Shown here: positions 32,760 to 43,984 of the stretch, piece after piece | How positions within the stretch are numbered: position 1 is the stretch's first letter | Layout of the letters: each line of letters opens with the position of its first letter | NCBI RefSeq assembly: GCF_963259705.1 | Contig: NC_081848.1 | Coordinates: 49,995,408-50,059,407, forward strand | From: Myotis daubentonii | Taxonomy: Eukaryota; Chordata; Mammalia; Chiroptera; Vespertilionidae | Direction: 5' to 3' | Length of the DNA stretch: 64,000 bases | The notes under the pieces: model-generated | The model's input: only the letters and a program-made list of their open reading frames with translations | Told to the model about the DNA's origin: nothing | The model's database searches: none | Made by a program: the position numbers and the translations under genes

Positions 32760-32920
32760 CAACAAAGTATTAACGGGGTCTCTGCTGCCTCCCGTGCCTT
32801 AGCTGTCAGGGAAAAAATGAAGGGGGCCTGAAACTGCTGAGGAGCCAGCTGGTGATTTAATTTTTCCTAATTTTCCTACCTCTGGGGGAAATTGCAAGAT
32901 TAATTGAAAGCCAGACCTCT
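32760..32920. promoter_or_regulatory. Candidate conserved block
   Basis: Repeat-free with 'gagccagctggtgatttaat', 'ttcctaattttcctacc' and 'gcaagattaattgaaag'. E-box and homeobox-like words are close together. Inference only. Confidence 0.22.
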
Positions 32921-33469
32921 CACTTCTGCAGCAGCAGGTGGGTGGCTGCCCTGGGAATGCAGTTCCATGGACTCCACTGGGAGGTCTCAGGCGCTGTGTC
33001 CTGTGCACAGGGCCACCTGGGAGTCCCGCGCAGGGGTTCCCTCCCCCTGCTGCTCTGCCACAGGACCCAGGGCACATCCAGGGGAATCCTGCCTGGGCAT
33101 TGCCGCTGAGAGCAGCTCTGCTGTCAGGTCACACTGCCAGAGGCTGCTCTTCAGTGCAATTTCCCTCCCCCCTTGGTGGCTGTTTCTACTGACTGTGGAG
33201 CTGGCATTGTTTTTCCTTAATTCTTGGGGAATGCCAGGCAGGATCTGGTTGTGTAGACAGGAACCCACGGTGCAATACATTGGTTTCCTAACACCTGAGC
33301 ATAGAGCTAAGTGTTCTGCCATTGGCACTGTAGCCTGAGATGGGGTTCGGTTTCAAGCGTTTCCCAAGCTTGTTTGGTTTTGGAACACTTTGGAGCACCG
33401 ATTAACATCTCCCTCTAATAGTGGTGTTCAGTGGAATGCATTTAGGGAAGTGTTATTCTAGTGTAAGAT
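32921..33469. other. Unassigned sequence
   Basis: No gene supported; overlapping frames on both strands (32904-33338 and 32987-33328) are not recognisable proteins. Confidence 0.4.
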
Positions 33470-33610
33470 TTATCACATTGTATTGCAGTGATTTATTTTC
33501 ATGCCCGCCTTCCTCTCCAGGCAGTGATTTCCTAAAGGGCAAGAAATGCATCTTGCTCATCTCTTTATCTCCAGCACTTAGCGCAGTGCTTCTTCATAGA
33601 GCTGGTCCCC
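33470..33610 (+). mobile_element. L2 3' end
   Basis: 'cctaaagggcaagaaatgca', 'tcttgctcatctctttatct' and 'ccagcacttagcgcagtgct' match the L2 3'UTR. Confidence 0.85.
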
Positions 33611-33719
33611 TAAGTAGCTCTTTCCAAGGTCACCAACAACCTTCATCTCTGTTCTCAGGAACATTTCAAATTCCCAGGAATATTTTGCTTCATTGGGCAC
33701 TTCTTCCTACTTCCAACAT

Positions 33720-34200
33720 TTTCTTCTCTTGGCTCCTGTGACCCCTACACTTTCCTCGTTTTCTTCCGCAACACCAGCCCCTCCATTGAGGTCCCCTTAC
33801 CAAATCCTTCTTCCTACCTGTTATCTAAATAGGAAAGTTCCCAGGCCCCATCCTTGGACAGTTTCTCTGCTCCAGCTACATTCCTTCCCCAGGTGACCCC
33901 AAGGCATAAAACACTTCCTATAAGCCAGTGATTATCATGCTCAGATCTCTAGATGTGACCTTTCTCTTGAGCCGTAGACTCATATCTAGCTGCCTCAAAA
34001 TCTCCTTTAGATGTCAATGTTTAACAAGTTCAAACTTTTGCTTTTACCCAGCAAACTTGTTTATCTTCTGGTCCTTCCTGTATTAGTAAATAGCATCAAC
34101 ATCCACTCAGCTGCTCATATCCAAACTCTAAGAGTCATCTCTCTTTTCCTTCCTCTTCAATCCACCAGGATGTCCTACCAGTACCACCTCTGTGATCTTT
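33720..34200 (+). pseudogene. L2 ORF2 remnant
   Basis: Reads as decayed L2 reverse-transcriptase region: 'ccgtagactcatatctagct', 'gcctcaaaatctcctttaga', 'ccatatccaaactct'-like and 'gagtcatctctcttttcctt' phrases in L2 order. Stops and indels prevent a continuous frame. Confidence 0.7.
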
Positions 34201-34219
34201 AGATTATAGCTTAGCAAGT

Positions 34220-34600
34220 GTTCACTTCCCTCCCCCCTCCTCTGTAACGTATACTCCCCCTCACCATTAATAATTGGACTTGGTTAGGTGACTTGCTTTG
34301 GCCATTGGGATGTTAGCAAATGTGTCCAAAGCTGAGACTGTAATTGTGTTGGAAAAGTGTGGGCTGGCACTTACATCCTGTGTCAGTTATCAATATATTA
34401 CCTGTCAGCTCCAAACTCACTGTTTGCTGCCTGAACTATGAAGAAAAATAAGAGCCCTTTCCAATCTTTTTCCTTTGCCAGCTGGCACGATGTTAAGCTT
34501 TGTCAGTAGAGGGCACTGCAGTGCCCTGCTCCCAGATGGGTACCTGCTTGCCTGACGAAGGAGCTGCTCTGGCTTAGGAACCCAGGGAAATTGTCTGCCA
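34220..34600. other. Probable ancient repeat, unclassified
   Basis: 'ggacttggttaggtgacttg', 'ctttggccattgggatgtta' and 'gtcagtagagggcactgcag' have the feel of an old dispersed repeat but I cannot name the family. Confidence 0.35.
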
Positions 34601-34684
34601 TCATATTTCTCTGGGACTAGTCTCAGAGCCTCGTAATTGGTCTTCTTTTTTCCATTCTTGCTACTCTGCAGTAATATCTTTCTT

Positions 34685-34830
34685 TCTCTTTTATTGAACT
34701 TATTGGGGTGACATTGGTTAATAAAATTATATGGGTTTTAGGTGTACAATTCTATAATACATTATCCATATATTGTACTGTGTTCACCACCCTGCAGTAT
34801 ATCTTGACCCCAACTGATTAATTATGCTTC
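34685..34830 (-). mobile_element. L1 3'UTR fragment
   Basis: 'ttattggggtgacattggtt', 'aataaaattatatgggtttt' and 'aggtgtacaattctataata' are the reverse of the L1 3' terminus common in bats. Confidence 0.85.
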
Positions 34831-34953
34831 AGTTATTATACATGAAGTTTTAATATGCATCAGGTTCTGTTTCAGACTAACTTATCCTATTGTAGCATAT
34901 TGATCCATCTATTTATTTTATTTTGTTCCCTTACACAATATATAAATTATGTC

Positions 34954-34954
<1 letters not shown>

Positions 34955-34984
<30 letters not shown>

Positions 34985-35162
34985 CTTTTAACTTCTACTT
35001 CTTGATTTTGAGAGAGAAGGAGAGAGAGAGAAACATCAATTATTGCTCCACCCATCCATGTATTCATTAGCTGATTCTTGTATGTGTCCTGATTGGAGAT
35101 CCAACCTGTAACCTTGATGTATCAGGACAACATGCTAACCAACTGAGACACCTGACCAGGGC
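34955..35162 (-). mobile_element. Ves-type SINE with (TTTA)n tail
   Basis: On the minus strand: head AGCCCTGGTCAGGTGTCTCAG, B-box region near 'catcaaggttacaggttgga', then 'aacatcaat'-type sequence, ending in a TAAA repeat (34955-34985 on +). Fairly diverged. Confidence 0.85.
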
Positions 35163-35419
35163 TTATAATATCTTTTACAATATCAGCTACTCCTTACTGT
35201 TCACTCTTCCAGATAAGTTTAGAATTATTTTGGCATGTTCCAACCCCTCTCCTCCAAGTATTACAAATTCCTTTGGAAAAATTAACATCTTTAGATTATT
35301 GAAATACTTTTCATCTAATTTTCATCTAAGAGCTTGGCATATCTATATTTACTTATCTTCTTTTATGTCCTCAACAAAGCTTTTCAATTTTTATTACATA
35401 GATCCTGTACTTTCTTTGT

Positions 35420-36040
35420 TAAGATTATTTGTAGGTCTAATAGTCAGAGAAATGCAAATTAAAATCATAATGAGATATCATCTCACACCTGTCAGAATGA
35501 CCATTATCAGTAAATCTACAAATAGCAAATGTTGGTGAAGATGTGAAGAACAGGAACCCTCATGCACTGTCGATTGGAATGCAGATTGATGCAGCTACTG
35601 TGGAGGTTTAAAAAAATTAAAAATGAAACTGCCTTATGACCCAACAATTCCACTTCTGGGTATTTATCTGAAGAAACCCAAAACATTAATTTGAAAGAGT
35701 ATTTGCACTCCTATACTCATTACAGTTTTATTTACAATAGCCAAGATATGGGAGCAACCCAAGTGCCCATCAGTAGATGACTGAATAGATGACTGAATAA
35801 AAATGCTATGAATATAATGGAATGATACTGGGCCATAAAAAAAAGAATGAAATCTTACCATTTGTAACAGCATGAATGGACCTAAAAGGTATTGTGTTCG
35901 ATGAAATAAGTCAGACAGAGATTTTACTTACATATGAAATCTAAAGAACAAAATAAATGAACAGACAAAATTGAAACAGACTCATAGACACAGAGAGAGG
36001 ACAGGTGGTTGCCAGGGGGGAGGGGCATGGGGGACTAGGT
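35420..36040 (+). pseudogene. L1 3' part: ORF2 end and start of 3'UTR
   Basis: 'gagaaatgcaaattaaaatc', 'atgagatatcatctcacacc', 'cccaacaattccacttctgg', 'caacccaagtgcccatcagt' and 'catgaatggacctaaaaggt' are the L1 ORF2 C-terminal region. Stops break it. The L1 continues past three later insertions to about 37160. Confidence 0.92.
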
Positions 36041-36293
36041 CCGTGGTCGGCAAACCGTGGCTTGCGAGCCACATGCGGCTCTTTGGCCCCTTCAGTGTGG
36101 CTCTTTCACAAAATACCACGTGGGGGCATGCATGTACAGTGCGATTGAAACTTCGTGGCCCATGCGCAGAAGTTGGTATTTTGTGGAAGAGCTGGTATTT
36201 TGTGGAAGAGCCACACTCAAGGGGTCAAAGAGCCGCCTGTGGCTCATGAGCCGCCGTTTGCTGAGCCGCAGTTTGCTGACCACTGGACTAGGT
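36033..36293 (+). mobile_element. Non-autonomous hAT with perfect 8-bp TSD
   Basis: Element 36041-36285 (245 bp) flanked by GACTAGGT at 36033-36040 and 36286-36293. TIRs CCGTGGTCGGCAAACC and GTTTGCTGACCACTG. Related to 13932-14082 but longer, with internal tandem duplications: a 19-bp TGGTATTTTGTGGAAGAGC unit twice, and a 15-bp GAGCCGC(C/A)GTTTGCT unit twice. Confidence 0.95.
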
Positions 36294-36383
36294 GAAAGAG
36301 GTGAAGGGATGCAAAAGTACAAATTGGCAGTTACAAAATAGTCATGGGGATATAAAGTACAGCATAGGAAATATAGTCAATAA
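36294..36383 (+). mobile_element. L1 3'UTR segment between hAT and Helitron
   Basis: 'gggatataaagtacagcata' and 'ggaaatatagtcaataa' continue the L1 3'UTR of 35420-36040. Confidence 0.88.
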
Positions 36384-36696
36384 TCCTGTATAATAAAACC
36401 CTAATATTCAAATCAACCAAATGGCAGAATGACTGGTTGCTATGACGCACACTGACCACCAGGAGGCAGATGCTCAACACAGGAGCTGTCCCCTGGTGGT
36501 TAGAGTGCTCCCACAGGGGGAGCATCACTCAGCCAGAAGCCAGGCTCACGGCTGGCGAGCACAGTGGTGGTAGTGAGGAGCAGGTCTAAGCCAACAGCTG
36601 GACATCCCCCAAGGGGTCCCAGACTGCTAGAGGGCGCAGGTCAGGCTGAGGGTCCCTCCTCCCCCAGTGCACGAATGTTGTGCACCAGGCCTCTAG
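36384..36696 (+). mobile_element. HeliBat-type Helitron
   Basis: 313 bp: 5' TCCTGTATAATAAAACC after A, 3' CTCTAG before T, with hairpin 'gtgcacgaatgttgtgcac'. Contains the 'ctgaccaccaggaggcagat' motif common in this family. Inserted in an L1 3'UTR without target duplication; no coding capacity. Confidence 0.95.
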
Positions 36697-36763
36697 TATT
36701 GTAATAATTATGTATGGTGCCAGGTGGTATAGATAATATTAGGGGGAACATTTTTAAAGTATA
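36697..36763 (+). mobile_element. L1 3'UTR segment between two Helitrons
   Basis: 'attatgtatggtgccaggtg' matches the reverse of L1 3'UTR at about 52420-52445. Confidence 0.85.
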
Positions 36764-37090
36764 CTAGGGGCTTGGTGCATGAATTTGTGCATGGGTGGGG
36801 TTCCTTGGCCTGGCCAGCAATCAAGGCCGATTGGAGCCATCTTGCCCAGTCCTGATCGGGACCGATGGGGGCCAGCCGGCCAGGGAGGGACCCTAGGAGG
36901 GATCCAGGGTGTGCCCAGCCCATCTCACCCAGTTCTGATCGGCCAGTCCCCAGCAGCAAGCTAACCGACTGGTTGGAGCATCTGCCCCCTGGTGGTCAGT
37001 GTGTGTTATAGCAACTGGTTGAGCAGTCAACTGAACAGTCAACCGATAGGTTGGACACTTGGCATATTAGGCTTTTATATATATAGACGA
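36764..37090 (-). mobile_element. HeliBat-type Helitron
   Basis: 327 bp in reverse. Minus-strand 3' end CTAG (36764-36767) with hairpin 'atgcacaaattcatgcac'; 5' end TCGTCTATATATATAAAAG. It converges 3'-to-3' on the Helitron at 36384-36696, 67 bp away. Confidence 0.92.
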
Positions 37091-37160
37091 TTGTCTAATC
37101 ACTATCCTGCACACCTGAAATGAATATAAAATAATTGAATGTAAACTTTAATGGAAAAAT
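37091..37160 (+). mobile_element. L1 3' terminus
   Basis: 'ttgtctaatcactatcctgc' and 'acacctgaaatgaatataaa' close the L1 that began at 35420. Confidence 0.85.
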
Positions 37161-37164
37161 AGCA

Positions 37165-37500
37165 TACCACACATGCAAAAAATTAATTGTAGGCATTGAT
37201 GTCTTTTGTTGCTATTGTGCATGGGATTCTTTATTTTTCTACTATATCCTTTAAATAATTACTGCTGTTATATTGAGAAGTTATTGGTTTTTGCATGTTT
37301 ATTCTGTAATGAATCATTTTTATTGAATTCTCCTTACTAATTCCATGTGTTTTCAATGGATTCTCTTGAGGTTTTGGGGGCATGAAATCATGTTGACTGT
37401 AAATAATGGTTTTTCTCCTCCTTTCCAATAATTTTATCTCTTATGTTTGTATTTTACTATGGCAACCAGAACATCTAGAACTATGTTACATAACAATACT
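37165..37500 (-). mobile_element. L1 ORF2 5' region fragment
   Basis: On + reads 'cattgatgtcttttgttgct', 'aataatggtttttctcctcc' and 'gcaaccagaacatctagaac', the reverse of early L1 ORF2. Non-coding. Confidence 0.65.
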
Positions 37501-37509
37501 ATTCTGGAA

Positions 37510-38720
37510 AATTTTTATATTTATATGTAAAAATGAACCCTTTTCTCACTCTACATACAAAATTTAACTCAAAATGAATCATAGACTCAAATGCAAGAGC
37601 TAAAACTATAAAATTTTCAGAGGCAAGCATAAGAGAAATAAATTCTTTGTGTCCTCTGGCTAGGCATTAATTTTTTAGGTAAGACACATAAAGCATGAGT
37701 CATAAAAGAAAAAAACAAAAAATTAAACTTTATCAAAATCAAGCTTTTGCTTTTTGAAAGACAGCCGTAAGAAAAAGAAAATACAAACCACAGGGAGAAA
37801 ATATTTGCAAAACACAAATCTGCTGAGGAACTTATATTCAAAACATATACAGAAATATCAGTAATAAGATAAACAACTAAATAAAAAAAATAGGGGAAAA
37901 GCTTGAGCAGACACCCCCCCCCCAAAAAAAAAGACATATTGGTGGCAAATAAATAGATGAAAAGATGCTCGACATCATTAGTTATTAGAGAAATAAAAAT
38001 CAAAACCAAACCAAGATACAGCTGTATGTCCAGTAGGCAGCTGACATTAAAAGACTGATAATACCAAGTGCTGGTGAGAATGAAGAGGAACGGCAAGCCT
38101 CACAGAGCATTAGTGGGAATGCAGAGCAGCCAGCACTTTGGAAAGCAGTGTGGCAGTTCCTTATGAAGTGAAATATTTACCTAACGCGACGCAGCATTCC
38201 TACCCTTAGATAGTTACCCAATAAAAATAAATGTATATGTTTATATGAAAACCTTTACACCAAGTGTTTATAGAAGTTTCACTCATAACAGTCTGAAACT
38301 GAAAACGTCCCCAATGTCATTGAGTGGATAAACCACTGTTGGCACACTTATACAAGGGAATAGTGCTCATGCAACAACATGCATGGATCTCAAAGGCCGT
38401 ATGTCAAGTGAAAGAAGAAAGCCACCAAAGGCATGATACGACATTCCAGAGGAGGCCAAACTGTGGGGACAGAAGTCAGATCAATGGTTGCCAGGACTGG
38501 GGAAGGGGAGGGAGTAACTTTAAGGGAACTTGAGGGAACTTTCTGGGGTAATGGAAATAGTTTATACATATATTGCATGTATGCTTAAATGACTATACAT
38601 AATGGCTAAAACCCATGGTGCTTAAATGACTATACATAATAGCTAAAACCCATCACATTATACACTTTAAAGGGGTAAATTTCAGTGTATGCAAATTGTA
38701 CCTCAACAAACCTTTTTAAA
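37510..38720 (+). pseudogene. Old L1: ORF2 C-terminal third and 3'UTR
   Basis: 'atgcaagagctaaaactata', 'gaaaatatttgcaaaacaca', 'aagatgctcgacatcattag', 'gaaataaaaatcaaaaccaa', 'caatggttgccaggactggg' and 'cactttaaaggggtaaattt' run in L1 order to an A-rich end. Many frameshifts. A 37-bp unit is tandemly duplicated at 38582-38655. The 159-codon minus frame at 37617-38096 is only the antisense of this L1. Confidence 0.9.
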
Positions 38721-38767
38721 AAAAGACATGGGAAAAAAACAAAAACAAAAGACACGGGTACATAGAC

Positions 38768-38791
38768 AAAATCATCATCATCATCATCATC
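38768..38791. repeat. (ATC)n microsatellite
   Basis: About seven ATC trinucleotides. Confidence 0.9.
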
Positions 38792-38933
38792 GTGGTTTTG
38801 GCTGTAATCCTTGTTTTGCTCTTTGTTCTAATATGAAGTTTAGTATTTATGGAATTTTTTGTTTTGTTTTCCTTTTTTTCTTTCTTTTTTTTTTTTTTTG
38901 CCACAGATTTGAAGAAAAAAGGAAAAAAGACAG

Positions 38934-39120
38934 GCCTGGCAGGTGTGGCTCAGTTGGTTGGGCATCAACCAGTGCACCATAAGGTTGTCTGTTGGATTCT
39001 AGTCAGGACACACACCCAGGTTGCAGACTCCATCCCCAGTAGGGGGCGTGTAGGAGGCAGCCAACCGATGCTTCTCTCTCTCTGATTCACTTAAAAATTA
39101 ATACACTATTCTTAAAAAAG
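38934..39120 (+). mobile_element. Ves-type SINE
   Basis: 'gcctggcaggtgtggctcag', 'ttggttgggcatcaaccagt' (tRNA-like head), 'ccagtagggggcgtgtagga' and 'cttctctctctctgattcac' then A-rich tail. B box is degraded. Confidence 0.9.
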
Positions 39121-39789
39121 AAAAGAAAAGAGTCATATTCTTTTTATGTTAAAGAAATAGCCTTCTGCATCATTAAGATTTCTTCACTGCCAATAGCAGA
39201 AATGGATTCTGGGTGATTTAAGCAGAAAAGGAATTTATTGACAGGATCCTGGGCAGGACAGAGACTCACCGGAAGGTCAGGCACAAAGGGAGCCAGAGCA
39301 GTTTGTGCCAAGCTCAGATCACAACGCAGAACAGAGGGGACGGCTGCTGTGTCTTAGAACGGGGGAGGCACAGCCAGAAACGCCAGCACTGCGGCCCCTG
39401 GAGCCTGGAGGCAGCGGCTTGTGCTATTGTTACTGTTCTCCTTGCAAACTGATGTTGCTGCTGTTACTGGAACCACCATAACAAGTTCTTTGCTCTCGAA
39501 AGAGCTAAAATTGAAAAATTTTTAAAATTTTTTCTGCTGCCTGTCCTTTTTGAGCCACTGTCTGGGCCTAGGCCAAGTGCCACACTGTGTTGCAAGGGTG
39601 GGACCGTGCCCAGAACTGTGAGTGTCTGTTTCCTCCATTTCTATCGTGGGAGGTCACTCTGCCTCCCACCAGAACCCAGACAGTGGGGACTTCCCCAACC
39701 TAGCGAGGGAGTTCAGCTGTGGAGTGCCTCCCACCATAAAACCCCCACAAATGTCCACTTGTACATCTATTCCTAGAATTTTAGAGAAT
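39121..39789. other. Unassigned; possible LTR-like piece near 39190-39300
   Basis: 'gcagaaaaggaatttattga' gives an AATAAATTCC-type signal on the minus strand, as in some LTRs, but the family cannot be named. No gene. Confidence 0.3.
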
Positions 39790-40050
39790 GTCCCCCTTAG
39801 GAATCCATGTTGAATCTTCATAAATGATTTTTCTGCTTCTATTGAGAGTCATATGGTTCTCTTATTTGACCCATCGATGTGTTTTGTAAACGGATTTACT
39901 CATATTAAAACAGCTTTGCATTCTTTGGGTAAACCCTATTTGGTTTTGGTAAATTATTCTTTGGATACACTGTTTAATTCAATTTGCCGGTGTTTTGTTT
40001 AGAATTTTCACCCCTGAATTCAAGTGAGATTGGTCTCGTTTTCATTTATG
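39790..40050 (-). mobile_element. L1 ORF2 fragment
   Basis: On + reads 'cttattattgaccc'-like text: 'tgacccatcgatgtgttttg', 'cagctttgcattctttgggt', 'caatttgccggtgttttgtt' and 'gagattggtctcgttttcat', the reverse of L1 ORF2 thumb-region sequence. Confidence 0.75.
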
Positions 40051-40689
40051 CTGTCTCTTTGTCCCCTTCAATGACACTCTGGACCCTCCCTTTCAGGGAC
40101 TCCATGCTCCCTGTTTGGGATTGAGCCCTGAAATCTTTTCCATAAAACACAGCCTTGACGACAACCCACATGGCTCGTCAAGTGTAAGGAAATGATGGGG
40201 ATGGATGTAGATATGATGGAAAAGTCCAGATGCCTGAGGCGCCCCTGAAACTACTCTGAGGGCTGCCCATGTGCCAGCTGCTCAATTATTTAAGCTTCAG
40301 CTTAAATGCGCTTCTCCTGTGTGGGCAGATCTGGATGTGGAGAGGGTAAGAGGAGACCTGAAAGGCCATCTCATCTACCTGTGTTTTATGTCCGGGGAAA
40401 GGAAGCCCGGAGGTGGGAAGAGACCCAAAGTACATCCCGGGCGTTCCCTGACGCTCTGAGCTTTGCTCTTTCTACTTCTTCCTAGACAGGGCAGCCAAAA
40501 GACACCATCAGACCTCGGGGAAACATTTTCACCAGCGATGGGGCACAAGCTAAAGTTCTCAATACAGTTAGTATTGATATGCGGCATAGTGAGGCCCTAC
40601 ATTCCCCTCTAGACACCAGGGCCCTGGGAGATTGCACAGCCTGCCCACCCCTCACTAGTCCTGTCTAAAGGTAAGTCCAAAGAAGCATC
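40051..40689. other. Unassigned sequence
   Basis: No gene or clear repeat. Confidence 0.4.
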
Positions 40690-40830
40690 ACACATAGCTC
40701 AAGCATTTGGGGTCAGGCTGCCTGGACTCAAACCCGGTGTCTACCACACAGTAGCTGAGACCTGGGGTTCTGAAGCCTCAGTTCCTCATCGGCAAAATGG
40801 GCTGAGAGTGTTCAAGGTTCAACCTGTCCT
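40690..40830 (+). mobile_element. MIR element
   Basis: 'ggggtcaggctgcctggact', 'caaacccggtgtctaccaca' and 'cctcagttcctcatcggcaa' are MIR head and core. Confidence 0.8.
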
Positions 40831-41339
40831 GGGCTCAGAGCAAGCCCTCAGCTATTTCTACAAGGAGCCACACCTGTGCCACACGGCAAGGAGGCGGCAG
40901 AAGTAACTTAGACTCAAAGTGATGCATTATTGTAATGCAAACACCTGTCTGTGCTCTGTAATGGAGACATGGAAATCCAAACGACACCCCTCTGTAACTA
41001 GATGGACTTGTTGGGTGCACCTTACTGAGGCTGGGCAGCCAACGAGCGTGGGAAAGGCTGTCCTCTGTGGTAGGGTCCCTACAGCAATACTGTGGGCTGC
41101 ACTCTGAGGTCCTCAGGCAGCAGGGAGGTACCAGCAGTGCTGCACAGTGTTCAGGGGGCACTGGGACTGACTTGTGCCTCTCCCCAGAGCTTGCTAGAAA
41201 TGGGCGGACCATTCATCTGACATCAGCCACTGGTAGGCCTGCCCAGGATGGTCCAAGCATCTTCTCTTGTCCCCAATTCTCTAACTCCCTATGTGGTGAC
41301 AGGAAGCCCACATCATACCCCGTGCCCACACCCTCCGGA
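40831..41339. other. Unassigned sequence
   Basis: No gene supported; the 125-codon minus frame at 40835-41212 shows no family. Confidence 0.4.
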
Positions 41340-42420
41340 CTTCACCAAAAAGGGAGTGTTTATTTTGAGAAACTGTGCTAGGTTCTGGGGCGCGAGGGGG
41401 GGGGGGGATGGTGAGCAAACAGGCACTGTTTTTAGCCTGGGGGAGCTTATGGCCTAGAACATAAGGCAGGTGAATCCACGCTGTGCTGTGAAAGGAAGGA
41501 AGGAGCAGGGACTATGAGACCCACAGGAGGGCACCCGACCTGACTTGGGAGGAGGCAAGGGGGAGGCACTCCAGGGACGGCCTCGCTGAGGAAGTCTGCT
41601 TGGATTGATGCGTTATGATGACAACCGACGTTTCTAAGTGTTCACGACGTGCCTGGCACCAAGTGCTGTCCACGCACCATCTCATTTATTCCTGTCGCCG
41701 CAGGTACTATTACTGCTTCCTTTTACAGATGAGGAGACTGAGATGCAGGGGACTTTTGTAAATTACTCAGTCACACAATTTAAAAAAGTGTGGGAGCTAG
41801 GGATGTGGAGCCTGACTGCCTGCAGGGACTGCACAGGTGACCACTAACCACAGCAGATGTCAAGTAGGCAAAAGTGGGGAGATAATGACCGTGGGGAGGA
41901 GTGGGAGAAGGCACTGAGGGGAGGCCAGGCTGGCTGGAGAGGACTGGAGAAGTGTGAGGCACAGCCAGATGCAAACTGAGGCCTGAGGCCTTGTAGGGGC
42001 TCCTAGGCCACACGAAGACTTTTATTCTTCATCTGCAGCACAATAAGTAAGAAGACATGAAGGAATTTAAGGACAAATACATAATCAGGATTGCATGTTT
42101 TTAAGACCATTTTGTTTGCAGAATGGAGAACAGATTGGATGGGGGCGGGTGTGGATGTGAGGAGACTAATTTAGAGGCCACTTCTGGGCCCCGAGGAGGG
42201 ATGGTGGCAGCTTGAAGGAGGAGACAGTGAGGAAAGAGAGAGGTGGGAGGGAGGACTGGAAAGTTCTCTAAGAGGTGAAGCGGACAGTGTTTGCTGTAAA
42301 GGGTGCTGCAGGAGAGGGAGGTGTCAAGGAGACTCCTTGGATTCTGCTTGTGAACTAGAGAGAGAGAGAGTGGGGCCAGTCGCTGAGACGGAAGACGTGG
42401 GAAGGACGCACCTATTTTCT
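41340..42420 (-). mobile_element. L2 ORF-region fragments, with an embedded MIR-like piece
   Basis: 'gaaactgtgctaggttctgg', 'gggagcttatggcctagaac', 'gacggcctcgctgaggaagt', 'gaggccttgtaggggctcct' and 'gtgtcaaggagactccttgg' follow the reverse L2 ORF order. 41640-41830 instead reads as reverse MIR ('ttttacagatgaggagactg'). A G-run of about 11 lies near 41396-41407. Confidence 0.65.
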
Positions 42421-43194
42421 GTGATTGTCCCCACATTTATGTCTGTGAGACTCAAATGCTCAGGGCAGTTCTACTTTGAGGAGGTTAAGAAGAGCTGTGT
42501 GTAAGGGGGTGGTTGATGCCTCTGGGAAATGACAGCATGTCAGCCAGTCTTTCCTGCTACCTATGGACCTCGCCCTGGGACTTGGAGGATGGCACCAGGG
42601 CCCACCACCAGCAAAGCAAAAAAGGGAGGTTCTCGGCAGTCTTTCTGGAGTCAGAGTCTCAGCCTGGCTTTCCAAGTTCACTCTGCGGGAACTCGATACT
42701 ACCCCCTACACTTCCACATTCGCCAGAACCCAGGTCCTGCCAGGGACGCCTGGGTCTGAGGACATGTGTATAACAATATGTAGGTGTGAAGAAGTTGAAC
42801 AGAACATCCCAAGGAAGTCATGTGAAGTTCCATCTCCAGCCACTAGAGCAAAGCCAGACAGACTCTAGGTCCCAGTCCTAAAGGGTCCTGGGTAATAGGC
42901 ATCAAGACGACCTAATTTGTGGGACTCAGTGCAAAGTGAAAGAGTGGGGCCCCTTGTTCCAATTACTAAGAATGTCAAGACAGCAAGGGCAGAACATTAA
43001 ACCAAGCCCCCTGGCCTTTCTGGGCATAGGGCCCAGGGCCCAGGTGACTGCACAGATGGTAGAGCCAGCTTTGGGGTGGTGATCAAGTCCAGCCCTCTTA
43101 CCTGGACCAGGCCAGGCAGAAAAGGGTAGAGTCCTGCTGAGCCCACAGTAAGGCAGCGCTGCTCCACTCCGCTGTCAATGGGCATCGCCAGGGG
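42421..43194. other. Unassigned; contains an ancient repeat shared with 45894-45985
   Basis: 42906-43003 has 'cctaatttgtgggactcagt' and 'gagtggggccccttgttcca', closely similar to 'cataatttgtgaggctcagt' and 'atgtggggccccaaggttaa' at 45898-45955. I cannot name the family. No gene supported. Confidence 0.45.
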
Positions 43195-43295
43195 TTTGTA
43201 ACATGTGGATTCTAACTCAGGAGGTCTGGGTGGGACTGACATGCTGCATTTCTTGGATCCCACTCCCTGGGATGCCGGATGCTGGCTGTCCTCCG
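43195..43295 (+). mobile_element. MER5A-like hAT fragment
   Basis: 'ctaactcaggaggtctgggt', 'gctgcatttcttggatccca' and 'gggatgccggatgctggctg' match the central and right part of MER5A. Confidence 0.6.
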
Positions 43296-43559
43296 GTCCC
43301 CCTTTGAATAGCGAGGTCCCAAGAGATAGCTTAGGCCAAGCACACACCGGTGATGAGGACCCAGGCATTGGATTTTTCCTTTTATCCATTTTTCAGGCTA
43401 CCAATCCTATCTTTAGGGACCTGGCCTTCCAATGGGAGAATACCTGAATGTTTTCCTTACCTGTTATTGCAGGAGTCAGGCTGGGTTCGAGTCCAAGAGG
43501 GAATATTTAGATTCGCTAAAGGTGGGGTGTCTGAGTCAAGCCTATTAGTGATAACAATG

Positions 43560-43930
43560 ACAGCAACAATAAAATGACATTACCTAGCAGCTTATATTCA
43601 TTGAGAACAAACCACGTGCTAGAAACAGAACTAAGCACTTTATAGACATTTGTCTGACTTATAACTGTCTTTAGTTGAAAATTATTAATATTAACAGCTA
43701 ATACACATGTGCCAGGGCCTCCTATCAGTGACTGTATTATATATTAACTTATTTAAAGTCATACAAAATTCTTACTATTAATTTTCATAAATTATCTGAC
43801 ATAAGACTTCTAACATCCCTGTAGTAGGCACTACTGTCATACCCATTTTACAGAGATGAAGGCTGAGAAATGTTCACTATTTGACCATAACCTGTCTGGC
43901 TCCAAAGTCTGTGCTCTCAAATACTCTCAA
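43560..43930 (-). mobile_element. MIR element(s)
   Basis: 'gtagtaggcactactgtcat', 'acccattttacagagatgaa' and 'ctggctccaaagtctgtgct' are the reverse MIR; the preceding AT-rich part may be a second old MIR-like copy. Confidence 0.75.
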
Positions 43931-43984
43931 GTGGCTGGTCCTAGTTGTGACTTAATTGCAACAGGTTGGATGATGGCTCACACA

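Noticed and set aside
37617..38096. 159-codon - frame with hydrophobic segments
   Set aside because: It is the antisense of an L1 ORF2 region; A-rich L1 sense strand gives F/L/I-rich antisense frames.
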